Positions 1 through 10,463 of a DNA stretch of 64,000 nucleotides are shown in pieces (the stretch's first letter is position 1; each line of letters opens with the position of its first letter). Where the stretch lies: the NCBI GenBank assembly GCA_030710605.1, contig CP092869.1, positions 9,322,722-9,386,721 on the forward strand. The letters run 5' to 3'. Origin of the DNA: Cordylochernes scorpioides. Its lineage: Eukaryota; Arthropoda; Arachnida; Pseudoscorpiones; Chernetidae. The translations under genes were made by a program, and so were the position numbers. The notes below the pieces were generated by a model. The model saw nothing but the letters and a program-made list of their open reading frames with translations, was not told the origin of the DNA and made no database searches.

Positions 1-177
1 AATAAGAAAATCTACCCCACTTGCCCAAAAGGTAGCTTGGCACCTGCAGCTCCAGAACACATTTTGGCTTGCATTAGATGTACTAAACAGGACCTTTGGG
101 AGAGGCCGCTGCTTATCATAAAACAGCTTGAGGAGCATGAACTCAAGGAATTTGTGTTATCTTTACAAAGGGGATGA
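1..177 (+). pseudogene. LINE ORF2 C-terminal fragment (non-LTR retrotransposon)
   Basis: Frame 1 is open from the window edge to a TGA at 175-177 and encodes the end of a LINE reverse-transcriptase polyprotein. A Cys/His cluster of the kind seen at LINE ORF2 C-termini is visible (CPKGSLAPAAPEHILAC), although the second Cys of the usual CxxC has become Gly here. The related minus-strand copy near 12,600 keeps CSKC. The stop is followed by GGGATGAGAAACAACAACAG, the family's 3' tail. The 5' part lies outside the window. The same 3' end recurs at 11,830-11,960, 12,470-12,655, 14,305-14,758 and 47,090-47,220. The clade is not assigned. Confidence 0.7.
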
Positions 178-189
178 GAAACAACAACA

Positions 190-1451
190 GAATGAATCTG
201 CTTTTTTTCATTAAGACTGGGTGCACTACTCAGTGACTGCCCAACTTAGCTCCAATATAAAATGGCCATCTCTGACATTAGGAACAGATGCCATGTGCAG
301 CCGCTCCTAACATGGAGTGTATAGACTGCTCTTCCTGTATCCCTGGATCATGAGCCCTTACAGGGTACTATCAGCTGGGCCAGCTGAGCTCAGGTTTTTA
401 AGCGAGCTTGTTACTGCTCCCCTTCCTCCTTTTTCATCCGGGCTTAGGACGGGCAATGCCGGAGTTAGCACATTTCTTTTGAATGAAAAAGACATCTTTA
501 AAGTGTCTCAAAATAATTTTTGTCATAATCTAGTATCTTTGTTTATTTTATTTTGAAAATATCGTGCCCAGTATTTTTTTCAATGTTCTACTTTGCAGAA
601 TTAACAAATTTATCCCAATTTAGAACTTATATAAAGTTTTCCATTCCTTCTTTCAAAGTTCTGTCTGTTTGGCTTGCTGTTTGTTTCATTTTAGGAAAAT
701 AATTTTTTCTGATGAAAGATTATGGCACTGTAGAATCTCCATGTGAGGATACCTTTCTGCAAATACAGTTTTTTATATCCAAAACTTCTGTTTTACTAAT
801 TAGCAACTCTCTGGTAACCTCCTCTCCCTAAAGGACATTTGACACTGTAATTAGGTGTCCTTTACAGAGAGGTCAGAGATGGTCTTGTTGTTGCATATTG
901 AAGATGACTTTTAAAAAGGTTGTTGAGGTAGAAAGTCACAGTTATTGGGGAAGATATTCATTTTTAAAAGTGGGTAGGATGTGCAGGGCAGCTAGGTACA
1001 AATACTCATGGAGTATTGGATCAGCATTATGGATTGTCTTGTTGCTGGGGAATTTTGTGGATAGAAAAAGCCTCACTTGAAATACACTGAGACATGTTAG
1101 CAATAAATTAATGTCAGTCCAATCTCTACTTTCACACCCCAAGGGAGGATAGGTGTTTAACACTAGTAGGTGTTGAATTAATTAGGGTTTACTGTCTTTG
1201 TGAATCCTACCCATGCTGTGTGTATGTTCTAGTGAAAAGCCCAAGATAGAAGATTTAGAATATCTAGCTACATTTTATACTTTAGCTTCCAGATATTGGT
1301 AAGTACCTTCCTTGTAACCAGAGAGGTCGGCATAATGGTAAGAACTGGTGGAGTGGATTAGCACCTTGGTTAGTTATGACACTCTTACAATTACTCTTCA
1401 ATATGGATCTGGAGACTTAATGATTCTTTATTTAGGTTTGTGTGCTTTATA
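190..1451. other. no gene recognised
   Basis: AT-rich sequence after the LINE tail. Short open frames here have no recognisable domain or splice context. I see no RNA gene. Confidence 0.5.
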
Positions 1452-2692
1452 CAGTAAAAACCCCTATATAGTGAACCTCAATGGGACAGAGCTTTTGGTT
1501 CACTATAGCCACGGTTTGGCTATTTTTTTTTTCTTTTCAAAATATTTAGACTGTATAATTAAAGGACAGCCATACACACAAGAAGAGGCTTCCTCTTAAT
1601 AGTGGTCACTTTGTTTTAATTCCCTTAATTGACCAATTTACTTACATTAATACTGAATAATAATAGAAATCGTTAGATGAAAGGTTCTGCTTATCATTTA
1701 ACATACATGTACCTCTATGTCTAATTTAAAAATCAAGACTAATCCTAGGCAAAGTTTTATTAAATATATATTCAAAGATATAAAATAATTTTAAAACATC
1801 ATTATCACATTATATAATACATTGTTTACTTGGGAAAATGGCTCTAACACCTTGTTGCTTCAAAGCATTCTTCAGGCATTGCACCATTCAAATAAAGTTA
1901 GTGTTTTTCTTCCATTTCATTTTCCCACATATTCTTCTAGGTCTAGATTTCGTTTTTTTTTTAACCTGTCTTGCAAAACATTGCTGACTTCAAAATCACC
2001 ATAGTTAATGGCATGAAAATAGTTTTTTTTCATCACGGAACCATTTATTTGGATTTTTTTTTTAGCCCTAAAACGTACGATCGCGATCGCGGCAAAAGTT
2101 GAGGTTGATTCCTCTTTGTAACAATTTTTAATAGCTTTATATTTTATATTTTATAATAGAAAAGTTATATTCTCTTATTTTAATATGTTCTTAACATTTT
2201 GCCTGTGTTGTTTCACTTTGAAAAGTTCTGAAAATGGCCTTTTTTTTTTAAAGAAATAACGCTTTTGTTTTTAAAATGCTTTGTTTTCTTCATTTTGGAA
2301 GCCATTTGTATTTTTATATTTCAAATTTAATGGATGCAAATATATTCTATTTAATAAAAAGTATAATGTGTTAAAATTTATACAACATACAGCAAAAATA
2401 AAGTGCAAAATTCAAAACAAACAATGCCGCTAAATGAGCTGAAACAAGCTCAAAATTTGGTTGTTTTAATTTTTTTTTTAATTACAATTATAAGTTCGTT
2501 ATAAGCATAGTATTTTAAATAGATTTTATTATTTTGGGACCGAAAATAGGTTTGTTATAAGGGTAGTTCGTTATTCTAAAAATCGCAAAGTTCGTTATAA
2601 CGATGCTATTTTCAATGGAATGGAATGGAATCGCGTGGTTGTTATAGGGAAGGTTCGTTATATCCAGGGTTCGTATTAGCGGGGTTTTACTG
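1452..2692 (+). mobile_element. pogo/Tigger-like non-autonomous DNA transposon, copy 1
   Basis: The left end CAGTAAAAACCCC and right end GGGGTTTTACTG are terminal inverted repeats, flanked by TA on both sides (1450-1451 and 2693-2694). TA target duplication and CAGTAAAACC-type ends are typical of the pogo/Tigger branch of Tc1/mariner elements. The inside is AT-rich with no transposase. Near the right end 'TTCGTTATA'-type repeats extend the terminal repeat. At 1241 bp it is a deletion derivative that depends on a transposase made elsewhere. Confidence 0.7.
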
Positions 2693-2694
2693 TA

Positions 2695-3863
2695 TATATA
2701 ATTGAATACTTTTTGTCACCCTCTTATCATAATTCTCAAACTGATCTAATAGTTGTGAGGCATCAAATTCTGCCCATTAGAGTTTTGTTCTAAGTATATA
2801 ATTGTTGTTTAATAGTGGAATGTAGAGACAAATGTCAACATTTCAGGATGACAGAATTTTTGTATTGATTGTTTATAAAAACACAAACATTGATTTAGAT
2901 AATATTGTGCTTATTAAAGAGCAAGAATAGTTCAAGGTCATCAATAGAGGAGTGTTTTTACAACAACAAACAATGTTTCCAGGTGAAAATAAAAAAGTTG
3001 CTGAGGTAAAAATAACATTGCACAAGGCAATTTATTTTTATCAAAGCAATTACCCCATATTCACATTTAAAAAAAGATTTCACAAGTGAAATTGCTAGGT
3101 AAAAAAAATCTAATTTGATAATTTACGATTAAAGTAATAACTATATTCTGTTACATAGCCCCTTCCCTATGGGAGCTGTGACTGTTAGTGATGAATGATC
3201 TTGTTGTAACAGAATATATTGGACGCTGTTTATCATCATACTCTCAGTTAGAATCATGATGCTTACTCAACTTCAATTACTGTTTGTATATATTCAATAA
3301 ATAAATCACTATGTATTAAACTCATTATTTCTATCAACTCACAACAGATCAACTGTTGTGTTACTGTCAAGGATATCCTCCACATCTTGCTGGTTCTTAT
3401 TAGATTTGGTTCTGCAGTTTTATCATGGTGTCAATATAAGGACTGTCATCATTTTAGAGTTGGCTTGGGCACTGTGACAGAATCTTGGAGTCAGCGAAAC
3501 AAGATGGGGTCCCATTAGATCTCCTAACAGTGAGATGTGTACAGATTCCTTTGTTTCATCTGCAGGTCAACACACTACGCAGTCATTCTTTCTTGACTAA
3601 CCCTTTTAAAATAGAAGGCACCTTGCTACTACTGAATCAACCATTGAGAAAGTCAACATGTTAATAGGTGTAGTTGCATATAAGATCTTTAAAGCCTTTG
3701 CAAATTAGCCATATTACAAATAATTAGAATGATGTGTGTGATTTTAATATAATAAATAGTTCTTATTTTCATAACTACCAATAAAAAGTAAAACGATAAT
3801 ATAATTAAAATAATTGTTGAGACAGAACCCCAATAAAGCAGGGTCATATTTGGTTACTATATA
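2695..3863. other. intergenic or intronic AT-rich DNA with a small hairpin
   Basis: No gene seen. A short inverted repeat (TATTCTGTTACA about 3144-3155 against TGTAACAGAATA about 3204-3215) with a GC-richer loop may be a tiny MITE. Confidence 0.45.
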
Positions 3864-4636
3864 CAGTAAAACCCCTCTATAGTGAACCCCAATGGGACAG
3901 AGCTTTTGGTTCACTATAGCCACGGTTCTGTTTTTTTTTTTTACTTTTCAAAATTTTTAGACTGTATAATTAAAGGACAGCCATACACACTGGAAGAGAC
4001 TGACTCTTAATAGTGGTCACTTTGTTTTAATTCCCTTAATTGACCAATTTATTTATATTAATACTGAATAATAAAATAAATCATTAGATGATAGGTTCTT
4101 CTTATCATTAGCATACATGTACATCTATGTATAATTTCAAAATCAAGACAAATCCTAGGCAAAGTTTTATAAAAATATATATTCCAAGATAAAAAAATGA
4201 TTTTAAAACATCATTATCACATTATATAACACAATGTTTATTTGAAAAAAATGGCTCTAATACCTTGTTGCTTCAAAGCATTCTTCAAGAATTGCACCTT
4301 TCAAATAAAGTTAATAAGTTTTTTTTTCCCTTCTATTTCATGTTTCCACATATTTTTCAAGTCTAGATTTCGTTTTTTTTTTAACCTGTTATGCAAAATA
4401 TTGCTGGCTTTAAAATCACCATAGTTAATGGTATAAAAATAATTTTTGTTTCATCACGGAACCGTTTATTTGGACTTTTTTTTAGCCCTGAAACGTACGA
4501 TCGCGGCAAAAGTTGAGGTTGATTCCTCTTTGTAACAATTTCAATAGCCTTATATTTTATCTTTTATTATAGAAAAGTTATATTCTCTTATTTTAATATG
4601 TTCTTAACATTTTTTTCTGTGTTGTTTCACTTTGAA
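3864..4636 (+). mobile_element. pogo/Tigger-like element, copy 2 (cut by scaffold gap)
   Basis: Starts CAGTAAAACCCC after TA (3862-3863) and runs parallel to copy 1 (about 1452-2223) with many substitutions and small indels. It is interrupted by the N gap, so the 3' end is not visible. It has the same orientation as copy 1, about 2.4 kb downstream. Confidence 0.7.
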
Positions 4637-4736
4637 NNNNNNNNNNNNNNNNNNNNNNNNNNNNNNNNNNNNNNNNNNNNNNNNNNNNNNNNNNNNNNNN
4701 NNNNNNNNNNNNNNNNNNNNNNNNNNNNNNNNNNNN
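4637..4736. other. scaffold gap (100 N)
   Basis: Exactly 100 N, the conventional size for a gap of unknown length. The sequence restarting at 4737 is homologous to 41401 onward, while the sequence before the gap is not homologous to what precedes 41401. Confidence 0.98.
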
Positions 4737-5104
4737 CTTTCTTATCAGCTTGGAATCAACCTCACCTTTGTATGTACAGGGGAAACATTTTTGCATATTG
4801 TATTTATATACGTATATATATGTTATTTAAAAAATGAGAAATTTTCTATTGATTTTGGAATTATTTTTAAGATTGAGATTATGATCTTGAGATTTGATAT
4901 ATTTTGGAATATACAACGTGTGATCAATACTTTACAGGAATGAGACTGGATCACGTAAAATATTCAAAATAATGAAATAATTTTATAAAGACCTTATAAA
5001 TAAAACATTTATCAACACAAAGAAATAAAATTTGATCACATAGACGCACGCGCTCACGTTTTATCGAATTTATAAGCTCGAGTATATCAGAACATTTTCG
5101 AATT

Positions 5105-5779
5105 TCAGTATGGACTGTATTGAAAAACAGCGAGTCTGCATAGGCTTTTGCTTTAAAATAGGGAAAACAGCTTCCGAATCATTTAACAATTTTGAAGCAG
5201 GCTTTTAAAGAAGATGCCCTATCACAATCGAGGACATTCGAATGGTTTGCACGATTAAAAGCTGGTCGAATAAGCAAGAGAAAGCAAGGATGTTCAAATC
5301 GAAGCTTAAGTGTCTTCTTATCACTTTATTTGATGTAAAGGGATTGGTACACTATGAATTCGTGCCTGAGGGTCAGATCATTAATCAACATTACTATCTT
5401 GACGTATTGCGACGTTTAAGAGAGCCTTTGCGTCAGAAAAGACCCGAAAAATGGCATCATAAAAATTGGCTCTTGCATCATGACAACGCACGGCCACATA
5501 CGGCCGTCACTGTACCACTCTATTTGGCTAAACACGGAATTGCTTTACTACCCCAGCCACCCTATTCTCCTGAATTGTTCCCAACGACTTTTTCTTTACC
5601 CTAAAATTGAAAGAGTCTTAAAAGGACCTCGATTTGACTCATTACCAGAAATAAAGGAGAATTCGAAGAATATTTTGAAAAGCCTGAAAGATGAGGATTT
5701 TCAGAGGTGTTTTGATATCTGGAAAAAAAGATGGAACAAGTGTATAGATAGTGACTGTCATTATATTGAGAAATTTTAA
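5105..5779 (+). pseudogene. decayed mariner transposase, internally deleted (segment A copy)
   Basis: A start-like MDCIEKQRVCIGFC at about 5110 resembles mariner transposase N-termini. It soon hits a stop and then jumps to the catalytic region, so the first catalytic Asp region (GDESW in the family) is missing. Still visible are the linker FDVKGLVHYEF, the second catalytic motif HHDNARPHTA and the third-Asp region, altered to PPYSPEL. A frameshift near 5580 moves the C-terminus (ending CIDSDCHYIEKF) to another frame. It cannot encode active transposase. The same lesions occur at 41761-42434, so decay predates the split of the two segments. Confidence 0.8.
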
Positions 5780-5789
5780 ATAAAACTTT

Positions 5790-6600
5790 ATTATACTTTT
5801 GTATTTCTTTAAATATTTAGCATTCCTGGAAACTATTAGTATTAGGTCAATGGTATTGGTAAGGCAGTCGTGGCAAAAATCTTGAAAGAATGATAAAATA
5901 ATGATGATTAGAAATAGATTTAAATTTTTTTGAGCTTATGGAATATAGTTAAAAACATATTTTGATAAAGAAATTGTCTGGCTTAAGGCGTAAGAATAAA
6001 AAATGAAAAACTTATTTACATAATGTACAAAAAATTTGAGCCGGCCATCGGGAAACAACAACAATGAGTTTTTATAAGGGACGCATGACCTCTGGCGGTC
6101 GATTTAACAGAGTATTTGAATCTATGAAATATAATTTTAAATAAAAAAATATTTTAATATAACACGTATATATATGAAAGAATTGTAACTATTAAAGGAC
6201 GCAAGTTTTTTCAAATATTAGTGATTTAATGCTTTCATTTCTTAACTTTATAACGTTCGCCGTTTACCAATTTAAGAGATTCTAAGTTCAGTTTTCCTTC
6301 AAAAAGGTGATAGCGAGTCGCCTAAACGTCGCAAATAAAGATAAAAAAGGTTGTAGTTAATAAATAATAATATACAGAAAGTGTGTGTCTCAATAAAAAC
6401 TACGAAATTGTCACAAAGGCTTATTTTTCTCGTTTAACATCAGCAATGAATATAAATAGTTTATTCCGTTATTTTTTAAATCTCTATTTGAGAAGAAAAC
6501 TAATTAATCATTACAGGTTAATGAGACGTCGAGGCAGCTAACTACCTCCATGAATGGAAACATTTAGCTGAGACTTCTCACCACATAGTACCTACTTCAA
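5790..6600. other. non-coding DNA
   Basis: AT-rich, present in both segments. It contains a short GGGAAACAACAACAATG stretch reminiscent of LINE tails. No gene recognised. Confidence 0.4.
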
Positions 6601-7245
6601 GTTTCTGTTCTACACCAAGCAAAAAGTCGCGACCAATTTCAACAACCAATGATATCGTTTATTTTAAACAATGCACACACACAAAGATTTATTAAGACCA
6701 TCGGTCTTATACAGATTAACCACAGGAAGAAATAATAGATGGAGATCCTATACTCCAGGCAGCGCAGCACCCAATAACAGCCTCCTGGTCCGTCTTTCAA
6801 ACAATATAAACTAAGACGTATTTGAGTTTCTGTTTTTCATCAATCAAAAAGTCGCGACCATCTTCAACAACCAATGATATCGTTTCTTTTAAACAATACA
6901 CACACACAAAGCTTTATTAAGACCACCGGTCTTGTACAGATTAACCACAGGAAGAAATAATAGATGGATCTTCTATACTCCAGGCAGCGAAGCACCCAAT
7001 AACAGTTTCCTGGTCCGTCTTTCAAACAATATAAACTAAGACTAATTTAAGTTCGACACCAAGCAAAAAGTCGCGACCATATTCAACAACCAATGCTATC
7101 GGTTCTTTTATACAACACACACAAAGCTTTATTAAGACCACCGGTCTTATACAGATTAACCACAGGAAGAAATAATAGATGGAGTTCCTATACTCCAGGC
7201 AGCGCAGCACCCAATAAGAGCCTCCTGGTCCGTCTTTTAAACAAT
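6601..7245 (+). repeat. 225-bp tandem repeat, three units (segment A)
   Basis: Units begin at 6601, 6826 and 7051, exactly 225 bp apart. Each holds AAAAAGTCGCGACC, a CACACAAAG stretch, AAGACCACCGGTCTT (a palindrome) and CTCCAGGCAGCG. The same three units are at 43257, 43482 and 43707. A partial unit recurs near 7545-7610. Confidence 0.85.
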
Positions 7246-7247
7246 GA

Positions 7248-7543
7248 TGTCAGGAGGACTGATTATTCCCTCTTATCTGGACTGGACGGACCGGTCAGGG
7301 AAAACAGTGGCGCCACATGGAAGGTAGAAAACTCAGTTTTGCCCTCTTGCTCTAACTGCTGAGTCGATTTGGCTCATGTACATTGTAACTTCTATTTTAT
7401 ATTTAAAATATATCATATAACTAATTAAATAAATATTTAAAGTAATTCGAAGGCCTAGTTAATTATTTTTCCTCGCGACAATTGTGGTGGAGACCAGTCC
7501 AGTCAAGATAAGAGGGAATACCAGGAAACTCTGTCCTCCTGAC
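7248..7543 (+). repeat. possible solo LTR plus primer site of a third gypsy-like family, folded back
   Basis: TGTCAGGAGG at 7248 to CGCGACA at 7480 has TG...CA ends (233 bp). It is followed within 5 nt by TGGTGGAGACC, which matches the putative primer site TGGTGGAGA just after both complete gypsy LTRs in this window. Directly after it, 7495-7543 is an inverted copy of the LTR's first ~40 bp (ending GTCCTCCTGACA). No internal genes remain. A fold-back MITE is an alternative. Confidence 0.4.
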
Positions 7544-8389
7544 AATATAAACTGAGACAAATTTAAGTTCGACACCAAGCAAAATGTCACAACCATCTCC
7601 AACAACCGAGCTGTAAGTATTTCACCTGTCATCAACACAATCTCCTCCAGGCACAATCAATATTAATAATGTTGCCACCGTTTTTTTCCAAGATATCTAA
7701 CTTTCTTAAATGGGAACATTCTAAAGTTTCGAATAAATTTTCTTTTTACGATGCTTAGAAATATGTCAATTTCTCCCCTTTAAACTTTATATTAAATATA
7801 GTAATAAGTTTTATGAAAAGTATGGAATTTTAACATATACATGTATAGCTATAAAGTGTTATATTTAATCATACATATATTGAATACTCGTTTAAAAGAA
7901 GTATATTAATTATGTTAGTTTACACAATCCTCAAGTCGTTTAAACAATCTCCATTAGGTTTCATTGTCTCAGCTTTTCTATTATAGTCCTGGAGTAAGGA
8001 CAGACGATGTAGCATAAACAGAATCCTGTATGTTGTTATTGTTACTTAATCCTCAAGTGGTTTAAACAATCTCCATTAGGTCCCATTGTCTCAGCCTTTC
8101 TATTATAGTCCTGGAATTTTCCCAAATGTCTTTTTTGGAGGATTTGATATGATTCAATAGATGTTCAGAACTGGCTGTTTGGGAATCGCAATTGGGGAAT
8201 TTCGGGAATGTTTTGATTTTTCCATTAAATTTGAGCATTCTAAGATGTCCTGTTCGTAATCCTCAAATCGCCGTTTGTTCTTACCTAGTAAGGGTTTGGA
8301 AAGTAGATTTGTTAGGAATGGGGGTGTACCAGGGGTGGTTTAGGGTGAATTTCCAAAGAGAGATTAATATATATTATACATTGGTTATT

Positions 8390-8800
8390 AGCAGACTCTC
8401 TGGCAAAGGCTGGAGCTCTTGGCCTACCTGAAGCCAGAGAATCTACCACCCAACTAGACGAAAGAGACTTCCTCCTTACCATCAAAATCCAATGCCTGCA
8501 GGAATGGAAATCTAATGCTGCACATAACTGGTACAGAGCAGGAGGGACAATTCTGTCCTCCCAAGAGAACAACAGTCTTTTATTTCCATACTTAAGTCTG
8601 GTCATCTACGGACAATGACTTTCCAGAGTGGTTGCAAGGTTTTCCCACTATGTACTAAGTGCCAACCTGCAATCCCAAACCACATAATTGACCGTATTGC
8701 CTCATCCATTGATGAGTTCTACTCATCCCCAGCACAGACACCATCAACAATCTATTCAAGCTTGATACCCTTATAGGATTGAGTGGAGATAAGAAAGAAG
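8390..8800 (+). pseudogene. LINE ORF2 C-terminal fragment (segment A)
   Basis: Conceptual pieces read LKSGHLRTM and FPLCTKCQ, the C-terminal Cys-motif region of a LINE ORF2. The reading frame is broken. It ends in a GGAGATAAGAAAGAAGAAGAAGA tail. The copy at 44930-45345 is shared by segment B, so the insertion is older than the divergence. Confidence 0.6.
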
Positions 8801-8938
8801 AAGAAGAATGGTTATTGTTTTTATGAAAATATTAGATTCTATAGAATATTTTGTGTTTATTGAGATAAAAATTACATATTTGAGAGAAAGAATTTCATCC
8901 AAGGAAGTGTTTCTTGCAAAAATATAATTTAATTAACT

Positions 8939-9048
8939 CAACTTTCGGACCTTGGACCTTTATACAGGAGTGAGGTTCAATATAACGCCGCCTCCTGGTG
9001 TTATAATCAACCTAACTTCTGTAGAAGATCTCCAAGGTCCGAAAGCTT
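8939..9048. repeat. inverted pair of degenerate hammerhead-like motifs
   Basis: Minus-strand 8939-8967 and plus-strand 9019-9048 each have CUGUAUA or CUGUAGA, a GGUCC/GGACC-type stem II region, then GAAA. They are head-to-head and flank about 50 bp. Relative to the hammerhead core CUGANGA the A6 position is U. They resemble inverted Penelope-type terminal repeats. A related arrangement is at 45490-45600. Confidence 0.4.
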
Positions 9049-9262
9049 GAATCTGTGGCGACCACACTTTGCTTCAGCGAGCGCGAACTGGGACAAAGCT
9101 TCACTACACATACGGGCGGTAGTGTGGCGGCCTCACTACGCATGCGTGGGCGGCATCCGGGACTCTTGAAACTCGCGTCGTTCGAACAACAAGGCTTGCT
9201 TCCAGAAGCCGTTACATCTTTTCCCTCTTTGATAAGGTACTATTTGGATTATAGATTATAAA

Positions 9263-9375
9263 TACAAGGTAATAAGACCAAATCATTCAGTACTTTTGTC
9301 TGAAGATGGTAACAACGCTTTTACCGAAACGTCACACACTATTTATTTATTTGGATTTGGTCTTATTACCTTGTA
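9263..9375 (+). repeat. inverted repeat enclosing a hammerhead core (segment A)
   Basis: A perfect 22-bp inverted repeat (9263-9284, TACAAGGTAATAAGACCAAA plus TC, against 9354-9375) encloses the hammerhead at 9300-9333 and would extend its stem I. It is also present at 45813-45927. Confidence 0.8.
9300..9333 (+). ncRNA. hammerhead ribozyme motif, type I, minimal stem III
   Basis: The core reads CUGAAGA (9300-9306), a stem II of GGUAA/UUACC with an 8-nt loop, GAAA (9326-9329) and CGUC (9330-9333). All conserved core nucleotides (CUGANGA, GAAA, NUH) are present. Cleavage is expected after C9333. Stem III is only A-C/G-U, so ACGU would pair between two molecules, as described for minimal hammerheads in Penelope-like elements. 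Stem I pairs UGU with ACA next to the core and is continued by the 22-bp inverted repeat. Confidence 0.7.
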
Positions 9376-9753
9376 TCTTTTCCTCTCTATATATTTCGAG
9401 GCTTTAAATAAATCAATTTATTTTGTAAAAATAATTATAATTTTATCAGCGGCCTTTCCAAAAGCCACACCAACACGCACGCAACCATTCCACAAATCGA
9501 ATAAATTATATTTTTGCAAGAAATACTTCCCTGGATGGATTTCCCCCCCCTTATAACGGTAGAAATTCGTGAATTGATATTGACAACAAAATCAATAGGG
9601 TTGATGGGTTCCATCATCTTCATTAGAATTGATACAGAGGTTGTTCAAGCGTTGACAATTGTAGAAATTCGTCAATTGAAATTAATAACAAAATCAATAG
9701 CAAAATACAAAAATTAGGTGTCCAGGGAAAATTTTCTTACATAAGATTTTCCC

Positions 9754-9784
9754 CTGTAGAAGGGTTTTCTTTCCCGAAAGCTAG
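9754..9784 (+). ncRNA. degenerate hammerhead-like motif
   Basis: CUGUAGA, AGGG/CCC stem, GAAA, then GCUAG. It differs from the consensus at A6 (U). The same motif lies at 46294-46324 in segment B. It is probably a relic of a PLE terminal repeat, and activity is doubtful. Confidence 0.35.
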
Positions 9785-10019
9785 AGATATTTGCGAAAGA
9801 GCGATTGCTCGAAGCATATTATATATTTATAATTGTATGTAATTCTACTGTCCTCAAAGCTTATGTCCATATTCCATCTAAAATACCCATTCCAAGAGTC
9901 TAGCATCAGTATCACTATAAAAGGAAAACCGAAAAATGCAATATAACAGCCGTATGGTAGATTAAACTGACAAAACCGCTAGGAGGGTTCACCACTGATG
10001 AGCCAGGCCCTCTCATTAT

Positions 10020-10112
10020 TTTTTCCATTGCAGTAAGGACAGTAGAAATGTTTATTTCAAAAAGAATCTTACGTGTCTATAATAGTTGCGAATTTTGATA
10101 CTAGAGATATTT
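10020..10112 (+). repeat. half copy of the palindromic MITE found at 12902-13057
   Basis: Shares CATTGCAGTAAGGACAGTAG and CGTGTCTATAATAG with the right arm of that MITE. The counterpart in segment B is about 46570-46660. Confidence 0.6.
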
Positions 10113-10258
10113 ATTGATAAAAGATTTGTAAGAAAGAAACTTTTCCCTGCAGGTCTAATGTTTGTATTTTAAAATCAATAGGGTTGAAGAGTTCCACAAT
10201 CTATATAAGAATTGATACAGAGGTTGTTCATGTGATGTCAGGATGTACTGGAACTTAC

Positions 10259-10432
10259 GTTCTTAAGGACCATGAGATGGTCATACAGAAACATGCACTC
10301 TGACTGGAAGAGGTCCCAGAGAGCCTCTCGCCTCTTCTGTTCGTTCTTGGAGATGGTGTGACTCCACCACGTGTTGATCTGGTCCTCAATGTCGTTCAGC
10401 GTGTTGTCCTCTCCCCACTGCTCCGAGTCCGT
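10259..10432 (-). CDS. RhoGEF exon C, DH-domain start (segment A copy)
   Basis: An internal exon of 174 bp (58 codons, phase 0 at both ends). The acceptor is gtgttgacag and the donor is gtaagttc. It encodes a linker followed by KRREALWDLFQSECMFLYDH, the first helix of a Dbl-homology domain, which catalyses GDP/GTP exchange on Rho GTPases at membranes. Joined to exon D it gives ...LMVLKN-VFMEPLKKIQ..., a continuous DH helix. Against the copy at 46808-46981 there are four differences, all silent. The particular RhoGEF family is not assigned. Confidence 0.8.
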
Positions 10433-10463
10433 CTGTCAACACACACCGTACATCTCGTATATA

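Noticed and set aside
1-4636. Search for a second copy of exon D or downstream DH/PH exons
   Set aside because: No splice-flanked coding segment with DH or PH similarity was found there.
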